Below, piece after piece: positions 1 through 7,407 of a stretch of 64,000 bases of DNA. The notes under the pieces were generated by a model that had not been told where the DNA came from, did no database searches, and saw only the letters and a program-made list of their open reading frames with translations. The stretch's first letter is position 1. Each line of letters opens with the position of its first letter. Source of the DNA: Lysobacterales bacterium (GTDB lineage Bacteria > Pseudomonadota > Gammaproteobacteria > Xanthomonadales > Xanthomonadaceae); assembly GCA_019510125.1 (NCBI GenBank), contig JAEKKX010000021.1:1-64000 (forward strand), in the 5' to 3' direction. The translations under genes and the position numbers were made by a program.

Positions 1-57
1 ATCCGCTTCCTTAAGAATCTCGACGATCTGTGACTCCGTAAACCGACTCTTGCGCAT
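1..57 (-). CDS. IS3-family transposase OrfA, N-terminal fragment (runs off window)
   Basis: The first 19 codons, read leftwards from an ATG at 57, are MRKSRFTESQIVEILKEAD. This is the characteristic start of IS3-family OrfA proteins (helix-turn-helix, 'F-x-E-x-Q-I-V-x-I-L-K-E'). OrfA binds the IS ends and is fused to OrfB by programmed frameshifting to make the transposase. A GGAGG ribosome binding site lies just upstream (about 62-66). The rest of the element is outside the window, so whether it is intact cannot be seen. Confidence 0.75.
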   Translation of the reverse strand, partial: MRKSRFTESQIVEILKEAD

Positions 58-131
58 GTGAACCTCCGTCAGGTCTATCCTGCCAGATGTTCTCCTCTCG
101 AACTGTCTCAGATCAGGGGAAGGCTACGAGA
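1..131 (-). mobile_element. End of an IS3-family insertion sequence
   Basis: The orfA start codon at 57 is followed (rightwards) by a short leader of about 70 bases, as expected between an IS3 orfA and the terminal inverted repeat. The outward end probably lies near 115-131, where the minus strand reads TAGCCTTCCCCTGATCTGAG. The exact boundary and target duplication cannot be set because the other end is not in the window. The element sits beside the A+T-rich RHS tip, which fits an accessory locus. Confidence 0.5.
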
Positions 132-237
132 GGACTAAAAAGATCGAGAAAACACCAATTTTATTCATGGGGCCTCCGTTTGCTGAAATATGGTCAGGGG
201 TAATTACTGAACATGCTGGGGCGCATCCATATGCAGA

Positions 238-693
238 TTATGGCTTTATCGGCGCACATAGAGCCTGAAATGATTTTTCTTTAACAGGCTCAAAGTAATA
301 GAACCGTTTTGACTTCAAATCTGACGTCAACAATCCGATGCCGTCATCGCTACAATAATAGTAGTAGTTTCCATGCCTCCCCAATGGATCGCCAGGAAAA
401 CTGACAGTCTGGAAAAAACGACCCGCCTCGCCCCATTTCGATTTTTCGAGGGAGGACAGCAAATTAATAAATTCCGTATCCGTCGAATCAAAGGCAATGG
501 CAATTTGATCAACGTCCATGTTGTGTCTTTCAACTATTCTTTTGGCGCTTCGTGGAACGAAATTCGGAATCCATCCTCTATCGATGGCTCCATCCTTTTC
601 AGCTTCAGCATAGGTTGGATATATTGAAAAATCTGATCTCTCGCAAGATGCAGCAAAGAGCACCAGACATACTACAGCGCCCTTGATGTTCAT
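238..693 (-). CDS. Small predicted lipoprotein overlapping the RHS gene
   Basis: 151 residues. The N-terminus has a short hydrophobic stretch ending in a lipobox-like LFAASC, so it is probably an outer-membrane lipoprotein or otherwise exported. The start at 693 is favoured by a strong GGAGG just upstream and because its ATG overlaps the RHS stop codon (ATGA), implying translational coupling. The motif G-W-I-P-x-F-x-P-x-S-A, followed about 9 residues later by D-x-D, recurs in small bacterial lipoproteins of unknown function. Base composition is clearly A+T-richer than the window average, like the adjoining RHS tip. The position directly behind an RHS C-terminus is where an immunity or accessory gene would sit, but nothing in the sequence proves that role. 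Confidence 0.7.
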   Translation of the reverse strand: MNIKGAVVCLVLFAASCERSDFSIYPTYAEAEKDGAIDRGWIPNFVPRSAKRIVERHNMDVDQIAIAFDSTDTEFINLLSSLEKSKWGEAGRFFQTVSFPGDPLGRHGNYYYYCSDDGIGLLTSDLKSKRFYYFEPVKEKSFQALCAPIKP

Positions 694-3600
694 TGCTCCC
701 TCCATTCTGGTCGATATTCCGCCATGAACTGTCTCCGTTTGGCCGCAAGGCCGTTTAGCAGGTAAGAGCATCTTTGCAAGCATGTTTTTCCCGGAGGGCA
801 AGTTGCACCAATCTCGTTCACGGCTAAGTCTGCGCCATTATCTGCCAGCATATCTTTCATCGGAAGTTTTTTGTCTCCGTAAAGACCAATTAAATTAAGC
901 ATGAAATCACGAATTTCCTTTTGTTGCATTATTTCAAGCACCAACTGGGGGTCTCCAGATGCCTTAGTAGCTCTACATGCGGCCATGCAGTGAAAGAACT
1001 GATCAGTGCCTCTAACATTCTTTTTTAGCATTTCTTGGTAGGTGCCTCTTAATTGCGCCATTGCCAAACTTTTCTTGCGTTGAAGCTCCAATTGATTGTG
1101 AATTTCTTGCGGAGTTGGTATGCGAGCGTCATTTTGCAATCCAAGAGCGTCAACAAATATCATCGGATTCCCGCCCACATACCCATACGTGCTGATCCCT
1201 CCTTCCAATCCGATCGGATCACTCTGAGCGTAGCGTCCAGTCGTCGGATCGTAGTCCCTGAAGTAGTTGTAGTTCAGTTCCGTCGCCGCGTCGTAGCGCT
1301 GGCCGGGGAAGCGCATGTCGAGGGTGAAGGCGATGCCGTCGGCGTCCGGGTCTTCGTTCGGGGCGCTGTTGCCGAAGGCTTCGCCCGTCAGGTCCCAGCG
1401 CCACACCGCCACGTCGCGGTCGGGGTCGATCGCGACCCGCGGGCTGCCCAGGGCGTCGGGTTCGAGGTAGTACAGCGTCTGGTTCGCGCCGGCGCCGACC
1501 AGCAGGCCCACCGGCAGGTCGTCCAGCCAGATCGCCTGCTGCAGCGCGTTGCCGGTGGCGTCGTAGTCGCCCAGCCAGTGGCCGCCTTCGTCGTAGACGG
1601 TGTGGACGGTCTGGCCGCTGCCGTTGCGGTACACGCGTTCGCCGCGGGCGTTGTAGAGGTAGTTCATCGCGACCACGCCGTCGCGCTTGACCTGCTTCAT
1701 CCGTCCGGCGTCGTCGTAGGCGAACTCGCGGACGCTCGCGGGCGCGAACGCCTGCGTTCCGGCTGCCTGCGCGGCGCGCGCCGCGGACGTGCGCATGCCG
1801 CGCGCGCTGCGCTTGGCCGCCCGCGTCGCCTGCGCGCGGACCTGGATCTGCGCGCGCCAACTGCGGGCCGGCGTGCGTGCCTGCGCCGGGCGACTCGCCA
1901 TCGGCGGCGCGATCGCGCCGGCCGCACCGCCGATCCGGATCGTGTTCCCGGCCGCGTCGTAGGTCCGGTTGACCCCGCCCACGCTCGCGAGCCTGTGCGA
2001 ACCCGCCGCGTACACGTAGCTGCGCGTCGTCCCGGCCGTGTCGGTCGTGCGATCGCCCGTGGCGTTGTAGGTGTAGCCCTGCAGCAGCGCGCTGCTCGCG
2101 CCGTCGCGCGCTTCGGTCAGCCGGTCCAGCCCGTCGTACCCGTAGGTGCGCTTCGGCGGATCGGCCTGGCTGGCGTTGCGCAGCGACGTCAGGTTCCCCG
2201 CCGCGTCGAACCAGTACCCCTCGTTCAACCCGCCCGCGCGGGCGTCCTCCACGAACCCCGGCCGGCCGGCGGCGTTGCGCGAGTGGGTCAGCTTGCGGTC
2301 GTTGCCGTAGGTCCACCACCACGCCGGGCCGTAGGGATAGTGCGTCGTGCCCTGCACCAGCGTCTTCACCTGCCCGCCGGCCAGGGTCACCGTCAGGTCC
2401 GTCGCCTGGCCGCGGCCGTTGCGGCCGATCCGCACCTGCGCCCCGTCGGGATACGTGATCCCGTACACCGCCGCCACCGGCGCGCGCGGACGCATCGGCG
2501 CGTCGCCGCCGGTGCGCACCCGCGGCGCGTGGTCGTAGCGCACCGTGAACGGACGGCCCTGCGTCGTCTGCACCTTGCGGGTCAGGTTGCCGAAGCGGTC
2601 GTAGCAGAATGCGGTCTCGCCGCTGGCGTCGGTCATCCGCGCCACCCGGCCGACGTGGAAGCGTTCGCCCGTCGGGCACGCGGCCGGGGCGGCGTCGTAG
2701 GCGAACCCGAGATTGCGGGTGGTGTCCGGATAGGTCACCGAGGTCACCCGGTCGAGCGCATCGTGGCCGTAGGTCGCCGCAAGGTTGCGCGCATCGGTCC
2801 GGGTGGCGAGGTTGCCGGCGCTGTCGTAGGTCGAGGTGGTAGTGCCGGTGTCCGGGCTGCTCAGGCCGAGCAGGTCGCCGAAGCCGTTGTAGCTGTAGGC
2901 GGTGTTGAGGCCGCCGGGATCGGTGACCTGCACGATCCGGTCGAGCGCGTCGTACTGCACCCGGGTCTGCGCGCCGATCCCGCCGACGTTGCGCAGCGTC
3001 GTGCGCAGGCGGCCGAGCGCATCGTAGGTGTGCGCGGTGTCGCGCAGCAGCGGGTCGCGCCCGGAGGTGAGGTTGCCGACGGCGTCGTAGCCGAAGGTCG
3101 TGCTGTTGAGTTCGCCGTCGGTCACCTGCTGCAGGCGGCCGAGCGTGTCGTAGACACGGGTCAGCGTCAGCAGCACCGCGCCGGTGTAGCTGCGGGCCTG
3201 TTCGCCGACCACGTTGCCGGCCGGATCGAGGGTCAGCTCCAGCCGGTTGCCGTCGTGGTCGACGACGGCGGTCAGTCGTTGCAGCACGTCGTACTCGAAC
3301 GTCGTCGCGCGGCCGTCCGGCAGCACCATCCGCTGCACGGCGCCGGCCTGGTCGTACGCGATGCGGGTGACCTGGTCGTCGTATTCCACCGAGGCATCGG
3401 CGCCGCGGACCTTGCGGGCGATCACCCGGCCGCGGGCGTCGTAGCCCAGGTCGGTCACGATGCCGTTGGCGTCCTTCGTCGACAGCACCCGTCCGGCGCC
3501 GTCGCTGGCGAGGATCTCCAGCGTCTGGCCCAGCGCGTTCGTCGCCTTCCACAGGTCGCCCTTGCGGTAGGCACAGGTCGTCGGCGCGGTGGCGCAGCCC

Positions 3601-5750
3601 GCGGCATCGGCCATGCGGTAGCTGAAGGTGGTGGTGTCGACCACGTCGGTGCGCGGGCCGTCCACGGACGTGAGCAGGCCGATCGTCGGGCAGGCGCCGG
3701 CGGTCACGTCGGCCTGCTCGCAGTAGGCCAGCGTCGCGGTGCGGGTGGCGCTGGTGGCCGGATCGGTCGCGGTGGTCGAGGCGAGCTGGCCGCGGCCGTT
3801 GTAGGTCCAGTCGGTCTTCGCCTTCAGCGCGCCGGCGGCGTCGCGCACGCGCAGCCCGGTGAGACGATTCAGCGCCGGATCGCGCACGAACTCGGTGCGG
3901 CGTTGTTCGGGCTTGCCCACCGCTTCGACCACGGCCGAGCGATAAGCATGGGTGGCGTCGTATTCGTAGTCGGTGAAGGTGCCCAGCCGGTCCTTCTGCC
4001 GCTGCAATCGTCCCTGCGCGTCGAAGGTCTGTTCCTCCTGGCCGCTGGCGCCGTTGGTCGTCATCGCGGTGATCCGCCGGTACAGCCCGGGCTCGATCGT
4101 GTAGCTGCGCGTGTCCCCGGTATCCCCCACCACCGTGCTCTGCGTATCGCCGGGGTACGCCACCGTGGTGACGTTCTCGGGCGTGCCGAACGCGCGGCTC
4201 TCGATCACCCGGCCTTGGCCGTCGTACTTGAACGAGGCGTAGCGCTGGCCGTTCTCGGCGATGATGCCGGTCAGGTGGTGGCGTTGGCTGGCATCGCCGA
4301 TCAGTCCCGCCTCGGCATAGCGATACCCGCGCACGCGACCGTCCGGATACGTGACCTGGGTGAGGTTGCGCTCGGCGTCGTAGCCGTACACCACGGCCTT
4401 GCCGTCCGGCAGCACGATGCGGGTGAGCATCTTGCCGGCGTCGTACTCGAAGCGCAGCGTCCGGCCCTGGCCGTCGGTGGCGGTCGCCAGCAGGCCGTTG
4501 GCGTAGCCCAGGGTGATGTCGAGGCGTGGGTCGGCCGGCTGGCCGATCTTCAGCAGCACACCGTCCTTGTCGAACTCGCGGTACTCGCCGTCGGGCAGCC
4601 GCAGTCGCCAGCGCACCGCGCCCGAGGTGTAGGTTTCCAGCACCTTGTCCACCGAGTTCTCGCCGCGCCAGCGGCCGGACGAGACCAGCACGAAGCTTTC
4701 GTAGACGCCGGTGTCGTCTACCCGTCCGGACGGGCCGGACGAGGTCGAGACGCCGCTGATCCGGTCATCGAAGGTGTGGCTCCAGCCGATGCCCGATCCC
4801 GGGTTGTTCCGGAAGGCGTGGTAGGCGTGGTAGGTGCGGGTGAAGGTGCGGCCGGCGAACGTGAAGTCCGGCTCCCGCCGCGCCTTGTCGCCGGTCGCCG
4901 GATAGCACGGATACGGGCTGACCGGACAACTCGCGACCTGCTTGACCGGACCGGTGATCGTGCGCGTGCCGCCGTCGTATCGGCACAGCACCGGCAGGGT
5001 CAGGTCGTCGTTGCCGTCGTTGGGCGTGAAGTCGGTCAGCCGGGTGTAGCCGGCGGGGCAATCGAACGTCGCTTCCCGGCGGATCCGGAAGCGGAAGACA
5101 TCGCTCGTGCCGCTGCAGGTGCGTTGGGTGCTGTAGCGATGGTCGCCGTAGTCGACGATGCCGTAGCCGCTGGTGTTGACGACGGTCTGGCCATCGACGG
5201 TCTTGTACGGCGACACGCCAAAGTCGTCGGCGAGGACCGCGGAGGCGAAAGTGCAGTCCGGATAGAGCTGGCGATACTTGTCCACCGTCTTCGAGACCAG
5301 TTCCGCTTCGCTGGCGCACCAGTTCGGGCGATTCGGATCGCTGCCCGTGGTGCATCCCTGCCCGCCGCTGACCAGATTGCCGTCGGATACGCCGGTCAGA
5401 TAGGTCGTCGTGTAGAGCGCGCCGGGCTGGTCCTTCACGCTGTAGTCGTAGCGCGCGCTGCCGTTGGTCGGCACGCTCAGCAGGTAAGGATCAAACTGCT
5501 CCAGCAGCGTGGCGACGCCCGCATTCTCCGATGCGGTCCGCATCGCCTGCTCGGCCTTGTCCAGCGTGTCGAAGCACTGCTGCGTCGCGCCGTTGTAGCA
5601 GTACTGCGCCGCGGTCTTGGTCGCGACCTGCGCGAGGGCGCCGGCGCCGGCGAGCAGCGCCAGCAGGCCCAGGATCGGCCACAGCCGGCGCCGCGAACGC
5701 ACGCGATCCGCGATGGCGTGGAACAGGGGGTGTTCGGAAGTTCCGGGCAT
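690..5750 (-). CDS. RHS/YD-repeat protein with variable C-terminal tip
   Basis: 1686 residues from the ATG at 5750, chosen for the GGAG 8 bases upstream and because a membrane/signal segment (about residues 20-38) follows directly; the frame stays open further upstream. After a cysteine-containing N-terminal region comes a DUF6531-like segment (about 300-370), then many YD repeats (Y-D-x-x-G-R-L types), and the RHS-associated core ending near residue 1535 (motifs D-P-I-G-L, Y-x-Y-V-x-G-N-P and D-A-L-G-L). RHS repeats form a hollow shell that holds a toxin or effector domain. The last 148 residues form an unrelated, A+T-rich tip with six cysteines. No VgrG or PAAR gene is in the window and the protein has its own export signal, so a Sec-type route is likelier than type VI secretion. 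An Ala/Arg-rich linker lies around 1740-1920. Confidence 0.85.
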   Translation of the reverse strand: MPGTSEHPLFHAIADRVRSRRRLWPILGLLALLAGAGALAQVATKTAAQYCYNGATQQCFDTLDKAEQAMRTASENAGVATLLEQFDPYLLSVPTNGSARYDYSVKDQPGALYTTTYLTGVSDGNLVSGGQGCTTGSDPNRPNWCASEAELVSKTVDKYRQLYPDCTFASAVLADDFGVSPYKTVDGQTVVNTSGYGIVDYGDHRYSTQRTCSGTSDVFRFRIRREATFDCPAGYTRLTDFTPNDGNDDLTLPVLCRYDGGTRTITGPVKQVASCPVSPYPCYPATGDKARREPDFTFAGRTFTRTYHAYHAFRNNPGSGIGWSHTFDDRISGVSTSSGPSGRVDDTGVYESFVLVSSGRWRGENSVDKVLETYTSGAVRWRLRLPDGEYREFDKDGVLLKIGQPADPRLDITLGYANGLLATATDGQGRTLRFEYDAGKMLTRIVLPDGKAVVYGYDAERNLTQVTYPDGRVRGYRYAEAGLIGDASQRHHLTGIIAENGQRYASFKYDGQGRVIESRAFGTPENVTTVAYPGDTQSTVVGDTGDTRSYTIEPGLYRRITAMTTNGASGQEEQTFDAQGRLQRQKDRLGTFTDYEYDATHAYRSAVVEAVGKPEQRRTEFVRDPALNRLTGLRVRDAAGALKAKTDWTYNGRGQLASTTATDPATSATRTATLAYCEQADVTAGACPTIGLLTSVDGPRTDVVDTTTFSYRMADAAGCATAPTTCAYRKGDLWKATNALGQTLEILASDGAGRVLSTKDANGIVTDLGYDARGRVIARKVRGADASVEYDDQVTRIAYDQAGAVQRMVLPDGRATTFEYDVLQRLTAVVDHDGNRLELTLDPAGNVVGEQARSYTGAVLLTLTRVYDTLGRLQQVTDGELNSTTFGYDAVGNLTSGRDPLLRDTAHTYDALGRLRTTLRNVGGIGAQTRVQYDALDRIVQVTDPGGLNTAYSYNGFGDLLGLSSPDTGTTTSTYDSAGNLATRTDARNLAATYGHDALDRVTSVTYPDTTRNLGFAYDAAPAACPTGERFHVGRVARMTDASGETAFCYDRFGNLTRKVQTTQGRPFTVRYDHAPRVRTGGDAPMRPRAPVAAVYGITYPDGAQVRIGRNGRGQATDLTVTLAGGQVKTLVQGTTHYPYGPAWWWTYGNDRKLTHSRNAAGRPGFVEDARAGGLNEGYWFDAAGNLTSLRNASQADPPKRTYGYDGLDRLTEARDGASSALLQGYTYNATGDRTTDTAGTTRSYVYAAGSHRLASVGGVNRTYDAAGNTIRIGGAAGAIAPPMASRPAQARTPARSWRAQIQVRAQATRAAKRSARGMRTSAARAAQAAGTQAFAPASVREFAYDDAGRMKQVKRDGVVAMNYLYNARGERVYRNGSGQTVHTVYDEGGHWLGDYDATGNALQQAIWLDDLPVGLLVGAGANQTLYYLEPDALGSPRVAIDPDRDVAVWRWDLTGEAFGNSAPNEDPDADGIAFTLDMRFPGQRYDAATELNYNYFRDYDPTTGRYAQSDPIGLEGGISTYGYVGGNPMIFVDALGLQNDARIPTPQEIHNQLELQRKKSLAMAQLRGTYQEMLKKNVRGTDQFFHCMAACRATKASGDPQLVLEIMQQKEIRDFMLNLIGLYGDKKLPMKDMLADNGADLAVNEIGATCPPGKTCLQRCSYLLNGLAAKRRQFMAEYRPEWREQ

Positions 5751-6139
5751 GTCGCACGCTCCAGTCAGGCGCTGCCGAAGGCGCAGCGACCGACGTCGTG
5801 GCCGGAACAAGGAGGTGCGGGGGGACGCTGCCGGCAAAAAAGGCGGCAAAAACAGGGATCCGGCCTGGGTCAGGCAGCGTCGGTACGATGCCGACGGCCT
5901 GTTGAACCGCATTGAAGCAGATCGACAGGCGCGTCACAAGCAGGCATGGCCGATCGCCAGACTGGAATCGATCGCGACGCGGACGTCGCTGCGCGATCGA
6001 GGGTCATTGCGTCGTCGTGTACGCCGGCATGCGGCATCGCGGGTGCGCGATGCCGCGCAAGCTGACGCGCGTCGCGCGGTTCGTCTCGATCTTCGCCCCG
6101 ATCGCGTCCGCGCGCCAGCGGCGGCGGACGCGGGTTCGA
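5751..6139. other. Non-coding gap upstream of the RHS gene
   Basis: About 390 bases with no convincing gene. It holds the RHS ribosome binding site (minus strand) and a GC-rich hairpin at 6031-6056 (10-bp arms GCGGCATCGC/GCGATGCCGC, 6-base loop) downstream of the minus-strand gene that ends at 6140. The hairpin has no U-tract, so it is not a classical intrinsic terminator, though it could still end or stabilise that transcript. Confidence 0.4.
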
Positions 6140-7297
6140 TCACGGCTCGAGCAGCAGCGCGTAGCGGAAGCCCGTTTCGACGCCGTCGCCGCCCCGGCGC
6201 GAGACGTAGCTGCCGTCGGGCAGGCCGACGATGGCGCGTTCGCCGGGCGTTTCGCCGACGAGCTGGGTGGTTTTCACGAACGCGCTGCGCTTGGTTGTCA
6301 CCACTTCCAGCGGCGTCGGCAGGGTGCCGCCGGTCATCGCCTGCACCAGCGCGTGCGATTCGCCCAGCACCTGGTCGAGCGCGCTGCGCATGCCGGCGCA
6401 GTCGGAGTCGGACAGCAGCGACCCGCGGCGCATCGCTTCGCTCTGCGGCGTCCATGCGTCGCGATTGGCTTCCTTCAGCGCGCGCTTGTGCCGCGCGAGC
6501 GAATCGACCACGAACTTGCGTTCGTCGCCGTTGTCGCGGGTGAGGCCTTCCTTGTTGAGGCGACTGATCAACGGTCCCAGGTTCAGCGCCGCATGGCGGG
6601 CGTTCTCGTCGGCGACCATGCGGTCGATGTCCGCCCGGGTCTTCGGCGCCAGCACCAGGCGGTCGCTGACTGCGATCAGCGTGTTCTGCAACGCGGGTTT
6701 GCGCTCGGCACGCGCGTCGTCGCCATCGGGGACGTAGGCGCTGGCGTCGACGCTCGCGACGAGCGCCGAGAAGTCGGTCGCGAGGCTGACGCTGGCGAGG
6801 ACCTCGTAGCGCGGCGTGCGCTTGCCGACGATGTCCGCGATGCTCTGGTCCGGCTTCAGCATGTGGACCTGGATCTGCGCCTGCGGCCACGCGGCCTGCA
6901 GGTCCCGGGTCAACTGTGCGGCGAGGCGTTCGCCATAGGGGAGGTCGCAGCCGGCGTTGGCGACGCCGCTGAAGGCCTCTCGTGCGAAGTTCTCGGCCTG
7001 CTCGTGCAGGCTCGCGTTGACGATCGCGCTGGCGAGCGCGCCGCCGACGGCGTTGACGCCGATGCTCTGGCCCATCGACATGCCGGGGTAGTTGGTGTAG
7101 GTCGGTCCGGCGATGCTGACGGACTGGAACGCGATCTGCGGCCGGATGCGGTCGGGCACGATGCCGATGTGGATCGGCAGCGCGGCGACGTCGCCCGCGC
7201 GGGCCGGGGTGTAGCCGACCGGCGGCGGCGCGGCGGCGGCGGCCGAGAACGAAAGGGCGAGGGTGGCGGCGGCCACGGTGATGCGACGTGATGACAT
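6140..7297 (-). CDS. Secreted protein of unknown function
   Basis: 385 residues. It starts MSSRRITVAAATLALSFSAA with a typical Sec signal peptide cut near an A-x-A around residue 22. A GGGGAA ribosome binding site sits 6 bases before the ATG. The mature part has a Gly/Ala-rich stretch around residues 70-95 (a possible membrane-associating or oligomerising segment), then a mainly charged alpha-helical region. Two cysteines, one near residue 118 and one near 310, may pair. I recognise no domain. It is transcribed in the same direction as plsB (110 bases apart), but that gene encodes an inner-membrane enzyme and gives no functional clue. Confidence 0.7.
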   Translation of the reverse strand: MSSRRITVAAATLALSFSAAAAAPPPVGYTPARAGDVAALPIHIGIVPDRIRPQIAFQSVSIAGPTYTNYPGMSMGQSIGVNAVGGALASAIVNASLHEQAENFAREAFSGVANAGCDLPYGERLAAQLTRDLQAAWPQAQIQVHMLKPDQSIADIVGKRTPRYEVLASVSLATDFSALVASVDASAYVPDGDDARAERKPALQNTLIAVSDRLVLAPKTRADIDRMVADENARHAALNLGPLISRLNKEGLTRDNGDERKFVVDSLARHKRALKEANRDAWTPQSEAMRRGSLLSDSDCAGMRSALDQVLGESHALVQAMTGGTLPTPLEVVTTKRSAFVKTTQLVGETPGERAIVGLPDGSYVSRRGGDGVETGFRYALLLEP

Positions 7298-7407
7298 GCG
7301 GTTCCCCTGTGTCGTGGATGCAAATGCGGTCGAGCCGCGGGATTCAGGCCGCACGCGCGCCGCACCCACGACGCATGCGCCGTGGGTGCGTGGCGGTCCC
7401 GCGCCGC

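Noticed and set aside
690-5750. Type VI secretion RHS effector
   Set aside because: No VgrG, PAAR, EagR or T6SS gene is in the window, and the protein has its own N-terminal export segment. Without the neighbours the claim is unsupported.
1053-5915. Very long open frame antisense to the RHS gene
   Set aside because: High-GC genes with codon-position bias often leave the opposite strand open. The translation is low-complexity Arg/Val/Gly-rich and the RHS gene on the minus strand is clear.
6031-6056. Classical intrinsic terminator
   Set aside because: The stem is good but no U-tract follows in either direction; kept only as a hairpin in the gap note.
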